The notes under the pieces: generated by a model
Database searches by the model: none
Told to the model about the DNA's origin: nothing
Seen by the model: the letters and a program-made list of their open reading frames with translations, nothing else
Shown here: piece after piece, positions 17,122 to 25,830 of the stretch
Position numbering within the stretch: position 1 is the first letter of the stretch
Layout of the letters: the number at the start of each line of letters is the position of its first letter
NCBI GenBank assembly: GCA_963779055.1
Contig: CAVZWN010000004.1
Location: forward strand, 434,001-498,000
DNA: 64,000 nt
Direction: 5' to 3'
From: Sulfurimicrobium sp963779055
GTDB taxonomy: Bacteria > Pseudomonadota > Gammaproteobacteria > Burkholderiales > Sulfuricellaceae
Translations under genes and position numbers: made by a program

Positions 17122-17349
17122 TCACAAACCCACTTTTTCCGCCACGATGCCGCGCTGGATGACGCACTCCATCACCACGCTCGAAGTGACGACATCAGGA
17201 TCGTATGTAATCTCCATCATATGGGGATGTCTTGCGCTGAAACAGGCTGTCATCACGCCGTCCAGATCACAAATCTCGGATTCGAGTTGAATTCGCTCAT
17301 CCGGAGGGAGTTCGGGTTTCAGGTGAATCATAAAGTCTACGATGCTCAT
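17122..17349 (-). CDS. Small HMA-fold-like protein without CxxC
   Basis: A 75-aa protein with the beta-alpha-beta pattern of heavy-metal-associated domains: DFMIHLKPELPPDERIQLES, VMTACFSARHPHMMEITYDPD and SVVMECVIQRGI. The metal-binding CxxC of real HMA domains is missing, so copper binding is doubtful. Related small proteins are common in Proteobacteria and uncharacterised. A clear RBS (CAAGGAGAG) precedes the ATG. It converges with the membrane protein gene, six bases apart. Confidence 0.72.
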   Translation of the reverse strand: MSIVDFMIHLKPELPPDERIQLESEICDLDGVMTACFSARHPHMMEITYDPDVVTSSVVMECVIQRGIVAEKVGL

Positions 17350-17541
17350 GATTTCTCTCCTTGTATCAAGGATACGGCTGCCGCTGCGGCCATATCATCA
17401 ACCCCGCGCTGGTTGAAAATGCCGCATCCGGGGGCCGGATTAACGCGCAGGGATGGGTCTTGTTTAGGCATCATTCGATTCATTACGTTCACGGAAGGAC
17501 TCGCTCACTCCGCTGAAGCCCGCACACCCGGGGCAACCGGA

Positions 17542-18939
17542 TCAGATTTTTTCCGGGCGGCTCATTGCCGCCGCCTGAACCCATTCATCAAACTCGGCCT
17601 CCGAGACATGGCCCGACGCCAGAGCCGCCTGTTTCAGGGTAGTGCCCTCCCGCTGCGCCCGCCCGGCAATTCCGGCAGCCCGGTCGTAGCCGATGTGCGG
17701 AGTCAAAGCCGTCGCCAGCATCAGGGATTGCTGCAGCAGCGTTTCGATCCGTTCCCGGTTGGCCTCAATGCCGCGTGCGCAATATTGCTCGAAACTGTTC
17801 ATGCCGTCGGCGAGCAGCCGCAGGCTTTGCAGAAAATTGTGGGCGATGAGAGGCTTGCACGCATTCAGCTCGAAGTTGCCGGAGGCGCCGCCGATGTTAA
17901 TGGCAACATCGTTGCCGAGAACCTGACAGCACAACATGAACAGCGCTTCGCACTGGCTGGGATTCATCTTGCCCGGCATGATCGAGCTGCCCGGCTCGTT
18001 CGCGGGAATGGAAATTTCCCCCAGCCCGGATCTGGGCCCGGATGCCAGCCAGCGCACATCATTGGCGATTTTCATGAGGGCAGTGGCGAGGGTTTTGAAA
18101 GCGCCATGGCCAGCCACCAGCCCGTCATGTGCCGCCAGCGCCGCAAACTTGTTGCTGGCGCTGCAGAATGGCAGTCCGCTGCAGCGGGCCAGCTCCGCCG
18201 CGACCAGCGGGCCGAAGGCGGATGGCGCATTGAGCCCGGTGCCCACGGCGGTGCCGCCAGCCGCCAGCTCGAACAATGCCGGTTGCGCGGCACTGATCAG
18301 TGAATCCGCGTAATCCAGTTGCGCCACATAGGCCGAGAATTCCTGACCCAGGGTCAGGGGAACCGCGTCCTGAAGATGCGTGCGCCCGATCTTGACGATG
18401 TCGGCGAATACCGCTGAGCGCTTATCCAGCGTTGCCCGCAGGCGTCGCAGCGCCGGCAGCAGTTGCTGCGCGATGCCAGTGCTTGCGGCTACATGCATGG
18501 CGCTGGGAAAAATATCGTTGGAAGACTGGCCGAGGTTGACGTCGTCGTTGGGATGCACCAGCCGGGTTTCGCCCCGGACGCCGCCGAGCAGTTCCGAGGC
18601 GCGATTGGCGAGCACCTCGTTGAGATTCATGTTGCTCTGGGTTCCCGAGCCCGACTGCCAGACCATGAGCGGGAATTCCGGCATATGGCGGCCTGCAAGC
18701 ACTTCGTCGGCGGCCTGCATGATGGCGGCGGCTTTATTCGCCTCCAGCCGGCCCAGATCGCGGTTGACACTGGCGCAGGCACGCTTGACCGCGGCAAGCG
18801 CCATGATAAATTCAGGCGCCATGCGCTCGGACGAGATGCTGAAATGCCCGATCGCCCGCTGTGTCTGTGCGCCCCACAAGCGGTCTTCAGGAACCAGTAC
18901 AGCGCCCAGGCTATCGCGTTCAGTTCTGCTGGCGCTCAT
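17542..18939 (-). CDS. fumC: Class II fumarate hydratase
   Basis: A 465-aa fumarase C catalysing fumarate to malate in the TCA cycle. It contains the superfamily signature GSSIMPGKMNPSQCE, the substrate-binding QSGSGTQSNMNLNEV, and the catalytic-His segment VHPNDDVNLGQSSND. The lyase TGLNAPSAFGPLVA segment matches fumarases better than argininosuccinate lyase or aspartase. It is oxygen-stable and iron-free. The stop of the next upstream gene (pterin dehydratase) is 9 bp before this start, so the two are likely one transcript. Confidence 0.95.
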   Translation of the reverse strand: MSASRTERDSLGAVLVPEDRLWGAQTQRAIGHFSISSERMAPEFIMALAAVKRACASVNRDLGRLEANKAAAIMQAADEVLAGRHMPEFPLMVWQSGSGTQSNMNLNEVLANRASELLGGVRGETRLVHPNDDVNLGQSSNDIFPSAMHVAASTGIAQQLLPALRRLRATLDKRSAVFADIVKIGRTHLQDAVPLTLGQEFSAYVAQLDYADSLISAAQPALFELAAGGTAVGTGLNAPSAFGPLVAAELARCSGLPFCSASNKFAALAAHDGLVAGHGAFKTLATALMKIANDVRWLASGPRSGLGEISIPANEPGSSIMPGKMNPSQCEALFMLCCQVLGNDVAINIGGASGNFELNACKPLIAHNFLQSLRLLADGMNSFEQYCARGIEANRERIETLLQQSLMLATALTPHIGYDRAAGIAGRAQREGTTLKQAALASGHVSEAEFDEWVQAAAMSRPEKI

Positions 18940-18948
18940 GCGGCACGC

Positions 18949-19293
18949 TCACACTTCGAACAGACCGTCGATCTTTGCGGCGCAGATAAAATCGTTCTCC
19001 GACAGCCCGCCGATCGCATGGGTGGAATAGCGCACACGGCACCGGTTGTAGCCGATTTCCAGATCGGGATGGTGATCTTCCCGATGCGATATCCAGGCAG
19101 TGGCATTTACGAAAGCCATGGTTTCGTAGTAATCCTTGAAAATGAAAGTCCTGGCAATTTCCTTGCCAACAAGTTCCCATCCGAACAGGGACTTCAGCAT
19201 CCGCTCGATTTCTGCCTGTTGCAGTGGAGGAACACCGCCCTCGCAGGGTTTACAGGTTTTTGCAGTCAATTCAAGTGAAAGTTCTTTGTCCAT
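18949..19293 (-). CDS. phhB: Pterin-4a-carbinolamine dehydratase
   Basis: A 114-aa pterin-4a-carbinolamine dehydratase, which recycles tetrahydrobiopterin cofactors. The active-site segments are visible: WELVGKEIARTFIFKDY, ISHREDHHPDLEIGYNR (the E/DHHP motif) and RYSTHAIGGLSENDF. The length equals the family norm. No phenylalanine hydroxylase (phhA) is in the window, so the physiological pterin enzyme is unknown; a role in molybdopterin or other pterin metabolism has been suggested for such orphans. The start chosen is ATG 19293 with the RBS AGGAGAA. Confidence 0.92.
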   Translation of the reverse strand: MDKELSLELTAKTCKPCEGGVPPLQQAEIERMLKSLFGWELVGKEIARTFIFKDYYETMAFVNATAWISHREDHHPDLEIGYNRCRVRYSTHAIGGLSENDFICAAKIDGLFEV

Positions 19294-19485
19294 GATGATT
19301 CTCCTGATGAAACGGCCCTGGATTAATTTTCTCCAGTTATTCGACAACAATACCTGAGTATGGTTGTAGGTTAACAAAATACAACGCACACTTGCTAGCG
19401 GCGCCCGGAAAGGCTGCCCTACAAAAACCGGCAAGGATATGCGTTAACTTATAAAATATCCCTGCTGAACACAAAGGAGTGCGCC

Positions 19486-20919
19486 TTGTTCGATCGATTG
19501 CGTCAATTACTCATGGGGAAGGAAGAGAACGGCGGGCACAAGGCGGATAAAACATCGCCTCCCTCTGGGCAGGATGCCGCATTCCAGCAACTCAACCAGC
19601 TAGCCCCTATTGCAGGACAAGCCCCTGCAGCTTCAGCGCCAGTTGGGGACGATACCGGCAATGAAACAAGCAGCTCGCTGGTATGCCGCGAAGCTGTACT
19701 TAACCTTGATCAACGTGTGGTCGGATATGAATTCCGGCTGAATGAGGCTAAACGCAAGCGGGTTCGCCATTCAACCGATATCATTCACCGCCTCTATGAT
19801 GAGGTGTTGATCCGCAATGTCCTGAAAATGGACATTGACCGCCTGCTTGGGCATCGCATTGCATTTATTCCCGTGTCTGTTTGTTCCCTGGAAAGCGCCC
19901 TGATCGAGCAGCTGCCATTCTCCAATACGGTGCTGGTGTTCGATTGTTCTGAAGAATTCACGGCTGACCGGAACAAGAGCGCGCAGACTATCCTGCCAAA
20001 AATGAAGGAACTGCGGGATCTTGGGTTTCAGATCGGCCTCTCGAACTATGTTGAACAACCGGAAATACAGCCCTTCCTGGACCTTGCCGAATACGTACTG
20101 GTTGACGTTGCCAGCCGGCCTCTGCCGGACATCACGACCGAAGTCAATGCGATCAGCCGTAACGCATTCTCCAAGAAACTGGTAGCTCACGATATTGATT
20201 CGCTTGAAATGCTGCAGGTATGCAAGAAACTGCCGTTTGCATTTTTCCAGGGCGGATTTGTCACCCGCAGGGAAAAATGGGAGAAGCCGCGCACGGACAC
20301 CGGCAGGCTGAAAGTGCTGGAGATCATGAATCAGGTCCGGCGCAATGCAGAAATTGCCGAAATAGCCGCTTTATTCAGGCAGGACCCGGTTTTATCCTAC
20401 AAGATTTTACGCTACATCAATTCTCCGGCGGGCGGGCTGTCAAAACCGGCGGATACGCTTGAACAGGCGCTGCTGATTCTTGGCCAGCAGCAGCTTTACC
20501 GCTGGCTGACCCTGCTGCTGTTTGTCAGCGGCAACGTGGAAGAACTGGACGCCGCACTGATGGAAAACGCCCTGGTCCGGGCGCGCCTGACGGAACTGCT
20601 CGGCACCGATCAGATGGGCGCGGCAAAGAAAGACGATCTTTTCGTGACCGGCATGTTTTCGTTGCTGGATGTGCTATTGCGGACCCCGATGGACCAGGCG
20701 CTGAAAAGCCTGAAACTGCCGGAAGCCGTAACGCAGGCCCTGATTGCACGCGAAGGCCCGTTTGCGCCTTATCTGGAGCTGGCGATTGCCTGTGAGGAAT
20801 TCGACGCCAAAAAAATTGCTCACTTATCCCGCTTGCTGAATCTGGATGTCGACCGGGTGAATATCAACCACATCGATGCACTGGTCTGGGCACAGAACCT
20901 GGATGCGGGGCCCGCGTAG
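19486..20919 (+). CDS. EAL-HDOD signalling protein (YuxH-like)
   Basis: A 477-aa cytosolic protein. Residues 1-60 are low-complexity. An EAL-like domain (about 62-265) starts VCREAVLNLDQRVVGYEFRL but lacks the ExLxR metal-binding core, so phosphodiesterase activity is unlikely. A HDOD domain follows (about 280-465: VLEIMNQVRRNAEIAEIAAL, DPVLSYKILRYINSPA, LILGQQQLYRWLTLL). This EAL-HDOD layout is that of CdgJ/YuxH proteins linked to motility and c-di-GMP. The start is TTG 19486, supported by the AAAGGAG RBS. Confidence 0.88.
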   Translation: MFDRLRQLLMGKEENGGHKADKTSPPSGQDAAFQQLNQLAPIAGQAPAASAPVGDDTGNETSSSLVCREAVLNLDQRVVGYEFRLNEAKRKRVRHSTDIIHRLYDEVLIRNVLKMDIDRLLGHRIAFIPVSVCSLESALIEQLPFSNTVLVFDCSEEFTADRNKSAQTILPKMKELRDLGFQIGLSNYVEQPEIQPFLDLAEYVLVDVASRPLPDITTEVNAISRNAFSKKLVAHDIDSLEMLQVCKKLPFAFFQGGFVTRREKWEKPRTDTGRLKVLEIMNQVRRNAEIAEIAALFRQDPVLSYKILRYINSPAGGLSKPADTLEQALLILGQQQLYRWLTLLLFVSGNVEELDAALMENALVRARLTELLGTDQMGAAKKDDLFVTGMFSLLDVLLRTPMDQALKSLKLPEAVTQALIAREGPFAPYLELAIACEEFDAKKIAHLSRLLNLDVDRVNINHIDALVWAQNLDAGPA

Positions 20920-20952
20920 CCAGAAAGACAGGCGCGCCCCTCAAGCCCGGCA

Positions 20953-21837
20953 TTACACCCCGTTCTTCTTCAGCCATGCCTGCATGCGCTTCCAGCCGTC
21001 CTCTGCCGCTTCTTTACGATAGCTGGGGCGATAATCGGCGTGGAAGGCATGGGGCGCATCCGCATAGACATGAATCTCGGACTTGCCGCCTGCCTTCTGG
21101 ATGGCTGCACGCATGGCTTCCACATCGTCCAGCGGAATCCCCTGATCCTGGCCGCCATACAGCCCCAGCACCGGCGCTTTCATCTGCGCAGCCAGATCAA
21201 GCGGGTATTGCGGCGTGCGTTCGCTCATTTCGCCGTCAATCCGGCCGTACCATGCCACCCCCGCCTTGAGGCGCGGGTTATGGGCCGCGTAGAGCCAGGT
21301 AATGCGTCCACCCCAGCAGAAGCCGGTAATCGCCATGCGCGACACATCGCCGCCATGGGCCCTGGCCCAGGCTTCGCAGGCATCGAGGTCGGCCATGACT
21401 TGCGCATCCGGTGTTCTGGACACGATGGTATCGATAATTTCCTGAATGCTGCTGATCTTGCGCGGATCGCCCTGGCGTGCAAACAGCTCAGGAGCAATGG
21501 CCAGGTAGCCGAGTTTGGCCAGGCGCCGGCAGACATCAGCGATATGCTCATGCACCCCGAAGATCTCGGACACCACCAGGATTACCGGGAAATTCCCGCC
21601 TTTATCCGGCTGCGCCCGGTAGGCGACCATGTCTCCATCACTGACGGGCACCTTGACTTCACCCGCGAGCAGGCCATCGGTGCCGGTCTTGATCACGGTT
21701 TCCGCCATCACCGGCTGCGTCGCAAGGGCAAAGCCCGCGCCCAGCATCGTGATGACAAAGGCGCGACGGTTAAAGGGGATGCTGGGCACCAGGCTATCGA
21801 ATTCAGGATTGCTGGAACGGGCTGCTGTTTTGCTCAT
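20953..21837 (-). CDS. Tat-exported dienelactone hydrolase-family protein
   Basis: A 294-aa alpha/beta-hydrolase of the dienelactone hydrolase family. The nucleophile is Cys in ITGFCWGGRITW, the Asp lies in LYGGQDQGIP and the His in DAPHAFHADYRPSYR. It has a twin-arginine signal (NRRAFVITMLGAGFALA, cleaved near VMA/ET), unusual as classical enzymes are cytoplasmic. The N-terminal mature segment carries GEVKVPVSDGDMVAYRAQP. Substrate unknown. The start chosen is ATG 21837. Confidence 0.9.
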   Translation of the reverse strand: MSKTAARSSNPEFDSLVPSIPFNRRAFVITMLGAGFALATQPVMAETVIKTGTDGLLAGEVKVPVSDGDMVAYRAQPDKGGNFPVILVVSEIFGVHEHIADVCRRLAKLGYLAIAPELFARQGDPRKISSIQEIIDTIVSRTPDAQVMADLDACEAWARAHGGDVSRMAITGFCWGGRITWLYAAHNPRLKAGVAWYGRIDGEMSERTPQYPLDLAAQMKAPVLGLYGGQDQGIPLDDVEAMRAAIQKAGGKSEIHVYADAPHAFHADYRPSYRKEAAEDGWKRMQAWLKKNGV

Positions 21838-21865
21838 TTTGTTGGCTCCATCTCTATAGTAAAAA

Positions 21866-22108
21866 TTAGCCGCGCAGTCTGACCTCATGCTCAAGGTTGA
21901 CCCGGCCATCTTCCTCCAGCACGCCTATGGTTGTGCCTTCGGTATTGGATACCACGGGAATGGGATTCTGTAGACCTGAGCGGCGCACAAAGCGCAGTTC
22001 CCAGCCAAAATTCTCAATCCGGCGCAACGCCATGATCTGCAACTCATTCAGTGCATCCCTCAGGTTATCCGGAACCGGTTTCGAAGCGCCGCGATTTTCT
22101 CCATCCAT
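21866..22108 (-). CDS. Small conserved hypothetical protein
   Basis: An 80-aa soluble protein. It starts at ATG 22108 preceded by AAGGGGAAGAG. Visible segments are DNLRDALNELQIMALRRIEN, GWELRFVRRSGLQNPIPVV and IGVLEEDGRVNLEHEVRLR. The last pattern recalls small PilZ-adjacent or cysteine-free hypothetical proteins of Betaproteobacteria. It lies 28 bp upstream of the hydrolase gene and 46 bp downstream of pfk on the same strand, so all may be co-transcribed. Function unknown. Confidence 0.7.
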   Translation of the reverse strand: MDGENRGASKPVPDNLRDALNELQIMALRRIENFGWELRFVRRSGLQNPIPVVSNTEGTTIGVLEEDGRVNLEHEVRLRG

Positions 22109-22154
22109 TCTCTTCCCCTTATTGAAGTTATGACGCCAGTAATTGCGTGTATCT

Positions 22155-23246
22155 TCAGTCCCCCAGATTGGTACCAACGCGGCGCGCACTCTCCACCCAC
22201 GGATGGTCAGGCGGCACCGTTTTGATTTTCCCCGCCACTTTCTCGAGCTTGACCGCGCGAGTGCTATCCCCTTTGGCCGCCACCATGACGCCATAACGCC
22301 CCTGATCGATCAGGTCGGCACAGGCAGTGCCCAGGCGCGTCGCCAGCAGGCGATCCGCCGCGGATGGCGTGCCGCCGCGCTGCAAATGCCCGAGGATGGT
22401 GACGCGAGCCTCCAGCCCGGTCAAATGCTCGAGCTTTTTAGCCAGTCGCAGCGTGTGATCGGCATACTGTATTTCAGACATCGGCTTCTTTTCGCCTTTA
22501 ATTCGCTTTTCTTTGGCTGCAAGCTGAGCCTCGAAATCCTGGCGCGAAATCGCTCCTTCCGCCACGGCCACGATGCTGAAGGGCTTGCCGTTGCGGCTGC
22601 GTTCCCGGATCGCTGCGGCCACGCTTTCGACTTCATAAGGAATTTCCGGGATCAGGATCACGTCCGCTCCGCCCGCAATGCCGGCCCCCAGCGCCAGCCA
22701 GCCTGCCTTGTGGCCCATGATCTCCACCACGATGATGCGATGATGGCTGTGCGCGGTGCTGTGAAGGCGGTCAATCGCCTCGGTGGCGATGCCCAGCGCG
22801 GTGTCGAAACCGAAGGTGGTGTCGGTCTTGGCGACATCGTTATCGATGGTCTTGGGCAGGGTAATGACATTCAGCCCCTTTTCCATGAGCCGCCTGGCAT
22901 TTTTCTGCGTACCGCCACCGCCCAGGCACACCAGCGCATCGAGATGCCTGTCATGGTAGTGCCCGGCAATCACGTCCGTCATATCGAGCGTCTTGTCCCC
23001 CACCGGCATGCGGTGAGGCTTGTCGCGGCTGGTGCCGAGAATGGTGCCGCCACGGGTGAGGATGCCGGACAGCTCTCCCCCATCCAGGCGCATGGTACGG
23101 TTCTCCATCAAGCCGCGAAAACCGTCCCGGAACCCGATGATCTGCATGCCGTAATGGTTGATCACAGTTTTTCCGACGCCACGAATAGCCGCATTCAGCC
23201 CTGGACTGTCACCGCCAGCGGTGAGGATGCCGATGTACTTGGTCAT
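22155..23246 (-). CDS. pfkA: 6-phosphofructokinase, probably PPi-dependent or mixed type
   Basis: A 363-aa phosphofructokinase. Family motifs: GGDSPGLNAAIRG (nucleotide/PPi loop), PKTIDNDVAKTDTTFGFDTA (catalytic Asp), IMGHKAGWLAL and ILGHLQRGGTPSAADR. ATP enzymes have Gly where this one has the Lys of PKTIDND; Lys at this place is typical of PPi-using enzymes. The usual GGDG or GGDD loop is GGGGTQ here, which is atypical. The donor is therefore uncertain. A PPi-enzyme would make the step reversible. The start chosen is ATG 23246, which opens the N-terminal beta strand directly (TKYIGILTAGG). Confidence 0.88.
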   Translation of the reverse strand: MTKYIGILTAGGDSPGLNAAIRGVGKTVINHYGMQIIGFRDGFRGLMENRTMRLDGGELSGILTRGGTILGTSRDKPHRMPVGDKTLDMTDVIAGHYHDRHLDALVCLGGGGTQKNARRLMEKGLNVITLPKTIDNDVAKTDTTFGFDTALGIATEAIDRLHSTAHSHHRIIVVEIMGHKAGWLALGAGIAGGADVILIPEIPYEVESVAAAIRERSRNGKPFSIVAVAEGAISRQDFEAQLAAKEKRIKGEKKPMSEIQYADHTLRLAKKLEHLTGLEARVTILGHLQRGGTPSAADRLLATRLGTACADLIDQGRYGVMVAAKGDSTRAVKLEKVAGKIKTVPPDHPWVESARRVGTNLGD

Positions 23247-23359
23247 TCTGTTCTCCCTTGGAATAATCGTCCCATTGTCCGCAATGCGGGAAGGCGCTGC
23301 AAGCACGATCCATCCAGTCCTGTCTCGCCATCGACAAACGCTGGATTCGGGCTGAATGC

Positions 23360-24406
23360 TTATTTCATCAGATCGACGATGATTCCCCTGGCCCGCAGAG
23401 CATCAGCCCGCATATCGACGTAGCGCTGGAATTCCGGATATTTCCGGTATGCGCCGCTACCGGCATAATCAAGTGCAGACTGGACGTGAAAGGCCCTGAG
23501 CATGGCCTCGGTGCGAAACACTTCCTTGCCCGTTGCGTCGAAAAACACCATGCTGGGCGCATAGCCGATATTGAGTTGCCGCGCCCATGCGCGCGCAGTG
23601 GTTTTCCGGCCATCCGGCGTGGTCAGCGGGGTGTCGCTCCACATATCCAGCTGGGCGATTTGCAGCGCATCCAGCAAGGGGCGGCTTTCCTTGCGCTTGA
23701 AGATATCCAGGTGCAGCTCGTCGCAGGCCAGGCAGGCTTTCTGTTCAAATAATACCAATAGAGGCTTTTTTTCGCGTTTCAGCGCGGCATCAAACGCCAG
23801 CGGGGGCTGAATAAAGCGTGCGCTGGCATGGAGCTTCCCGCTGGCAGGCGGCGCCGATATCCCGGCAAAATATTCCCGGAACGAGCCGCCGCTTTCCTTC
23901 CCCTGCCCGGCATAGTCCAGCGCCGCAGAGAACTGGTGCGGGGCATAGTAGCCATTGATGCGCAAGATCGCTTCACCCTTTTCATTCAGGGCGAGCAGGG
24001 TGGGCGTGAACATCACCCGCATCTGCCGGGCAAACTCCTTTTCTGTGACCGTCCTGCCATCCATGCCCGTCACTTCCCGGTCGCCCCAGATATTGAGCGC
24101 AATCACGTCGAAATAACGGCGCGTCTTGTCCGCGATGGCGCGCTGGCCAAAATTATCCTGCAGGAGCTTTTTGCAGTAGGGGCAGCCATCCTGGTAGAAA
24201 TACAGCATGACCCGGCGTTTCTGGCCTTGCGCTTCCTTCACATCGTCGCGCAAATCCAGGAATGATTCCCGGAACCAGGCAGGATGCTCCTCGTATCCGG
24301 GATTGACCATGCCGGCGGCAAGCGGTGCTTCCCGCGAAGCATGCGCAGGGGATATGAACAGCCAGAAAGAACAGGCCAGAAAGAAAAAGCGAAGTGCGTT
24401 AGTCAT
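23360..24406 (-). CDS. Periplasmic protein with two thioredoxin-like domains
   Basis: A 348-aa exported protein with signal peptide (FFFLACSFWLFISPAHA/SREA). It carries two thioredoxin folds: the first with CPYC in MLYFYQDGCPYCKKLLQD (about residue 77) and cis-Pro in MFTPTLLAL; the second with CLAC in LLVLFEQKACLACDELHLD and IGYAPSMVFFD. Each resembles SoxW-like thioredoxins used to reduce periplasmic disulfides, and the tandem arrangement is uncommon. The start is ATG 24406 preceded by GGGGGGAT. Substrate and electron donor are unknown. Confidence 0.85.
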   Translation of the reverse strand: MTNALRFFFLACSFWLFISPAHASREAPLAAGMVNPGYEEHPAWFRESFLDLRDDVKEAQGQKRRVMLYFYQDGCPYCKKLLQDNFGQRAIADKTRRYFDVIALNIWGDREVTGMDGRTVTEKEFARQMRVMFTPTLLALNEKGEAILRINGYYAPHQFSAALDYAGQGKESGGSFREYFAGISAPPASGKLHASARFIQPPLAFDAALKREKKPLLVLFEQKACLACDELHLDIFKRKESRPLLDALQIAQLDMWSDTPLTTPDGRKTTARAWARQLNIGYAPSMVFFDATGKEVFRTEAMLRAFHVQSALDYAGSGAYRKYPEFQRYVDMRADALRARGIIVDLMK

Positions 24407-24451
24407 GGCTACATCCCCCCATTCGGTCATTACAACCGGGCCAGACAGGCA

Positions 24452-25630
24452 TTACGCCTGGTGCTGCAAACCTCGCGCCAGATCGGCCTTGATATCTTCA
24501 ACCGATTCCAGCCCCACTGCCACACGCAACAGACCATCGCCGATCCCCGCTGCAGCGCGCGCCTCCGCCGTGACCCGGCTATGGGTGGTGCTCGCGGGGT
24601 GCGTGATGGTGGTTTTGGTGTCGCCCAGGTTGGCGGTAATCGAAACCATGCGGGTCGCATCCACCAGGCGCCACGCCGCATCCTTGCCGCCCCTGACGTC
24701 GAAGGCCACGATGCCGCCGCCGGTCTTCTGCTGCTTCATCGCCAGCGCGTGCTGGGTATGCGAAGGCAGCCCCGGATAGTACACACGCTCTACCCAGGGT
24801 TGGGCTTCCAGCCAGCTAGCCAGTTCCAGCGCATTGCGGGAATGCGCATCCATGCGGATCTTCAGGGTTTCGAGCCCCTTGAGAATCACCCAGGCATTGA
24901 AGGCGGAAAGCGTCGGACCGGCGGTGCGCAGGAAGCCGTACACCCCCTCCATGAGCTGCCTGCTGCCCAGCACCGCGCCGCCGAGCACGCGGCCCTGACC
25001 ATCGAGGTATTTGGTCGCGGAGTGGATCACGATATCCGCGCCCAGATCGAGCGGACGCTGCAGCATCGGCGTACAGAAACAGTTGTCCACCGCCAGCCAG
25101 GCGCCTGCCTTGTGCGCAATATCGGCCAGCTCGGCGATGTCGCACACTTCCGTGAGCGGATTGGAAGGCGTCTCGACGAAGAACAGCCGGGTGTTGGGCT
25201 GCACCGCCTGCTGCCAGGCAGCGGGGTCGGCCAGCGGCACGAAGGTGGTTTCCACCCCGAAGCGCTTGAGAATATTGCCGAACAGCTGCACCGTGGTGCC
25301 GAAGATGCTGCGCGAGGCGACGATATGGTCACCGGCGGAAAGCAGGCCCATTACGCAGGCCAGGATGGCGGACATGCCGCTGGAGGTGGCGACGCAGAAT
25401 TCCGCGCCTTCCAGCGCCGCCAGCCGATCCTGCAGCATGGTCACGGTCGGGTTGGTGAAGCGTGAATAGATATTGCCCGGCTCCTGCCCGCCAAAGCGCG
25501 CAGCGGCCTGCGCCGCATTCTCGAACACGAAGCTGGAAGTGAGGAACATGGCTTCGGAATGTTCGTTGAACTGGCTGCGCTGGGTCCCGGCCCGGACGGC
25601 CAGGGTTTCAAGATCAAAATCGTCGTTCAT
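24452..25630 (-). CDS. metZ: O-succinylhomoserine sulfhydrylase MetZ
   Basis: A 392-aa PLP enzyme of the Cys/Met metabolism family that makes homocysteine from O-succinylhomoserine and sulfide. PLP-lysine is in ADIVIHSATKYLDGQG, with SSGMSAILACVMGLL and FVETPSNPLTEVCDI as further family signatures. In Betaproteobacteria this gene regularly follows purF, as here. I chose ATG 25630 (MNDDFDLETLAVRAG) instead of an earlier in-frame ATG at 25711, because the latter lies inside the terminator and riboswitch. Expression should be turned down when S-adenosylmethionine is abundant. Confidence 0.93.
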   Translation of the reverse strand: MNDDFDLETLAVRAGTQRSQFNEHSEAMFLTSSFVFENAAQAAARFGGQEPGNIYSRFTNPTVTMLQDRLAALEGAEFCVATSSGMSAILACVMGLLSAGDHIVASRSIFGTTVQLFGNILKRFGVETTFVPLADPAAWQQAVQPNTRLFFVETPSNPLTEVCDIAELADIAHKAGAWLAVDNCFCTPMLQRPLDLGADIVIHSATKYLDGQGRVLGGAVLGSRQLMEGVYGFLRTAGPTLSAFNAWVILKGLETLKIRMDAHSRNALELASWLEAQPWVERVYYPGLPSHTQHALAMKQQKTGGGIVAFDVRGGKDAAWRLVDATRMVSITANLGDTKTTITHPASTTHSRVTAEARAAAGIGDGLLRVAVGLESVEDIKADLARGLQHQA

Positions 25631-25673
25631 GGTAGGTATCCCCGTAATGAAGAATCGAGAACATAGCGGGGCA

Positions 25674-25704
25674 ATAAAAAACCCGTTCACTGGCGCGGAC
25701 GGGT
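25674..25704 (-). terminator. Rho-independent terminator in the metZ leader
   Basis: On the minus strand ACCCGT...ACGGGT forms a stem followed by TTTTTTATT. It sits between the riboswitch and the metZ start, so it is probably the expression platform of the riboswitch. Confidence 0.8.
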
Positions 25705-25764
25705 CTGCCACGCTTTAGCCGCATTTATCATGCGCCCGCAAGCTGTCTCTCAAATCGGCGCACT
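25705..25764 (-). promoter_or_regulatory. SAM-II riboswitch upstream of metZ
   Basis: The minus-strand RNA shows the SAM-II consensus in order: P1 5' half GTGCGC, CGATTTGAGAGA, CAGCTTGC, then P1 3' half GGGCGC, ATGATAAATGC and the pseudoknot strand GGCTAAAGCG. It is close to the crystallised SAM-II metX aptamer (GCGC, TGATTT, TTGCAAGCGC, GTGATAAATG, AGCTAAA). A putative promoter lies just upstream and a terminator just downstream. It controls the sulfhydrylase that starts methionine formation, the expected target. SAM-II is best known from Alphaproteobacteria. Recognition is by sequence pattern. Confidence 0.92.
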
Positions 25765-25768
25765 TCGG

Positions 25769-25797
25769 AAGCTACGCCGCTCGGATTCGGATGTCAA
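25769..25797 (-). promoter_or_regulatory. Sigma-70-like promoter of the metZ leader
   Basis: On the minus strand, a perfect -35 box TTGACA (25797-25792) and TAGCTT as -10 (25774-25769) are separated by 17 bp. The start of transcription would fall a few bases before the riboswitch P1 stem. Confidence 0.65.
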
Positions 25798-25830
25798 GAA
25801 TGGAGGAAGCGCGCGAAAACCGCCCTCCGC

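Noticed and set aside
25631..25711. Longer metZ start at 25711
   Set aside because: It would put the start inside the terminator and next to the riboswitch; the shorter form starts as MetZ proteins usually do.
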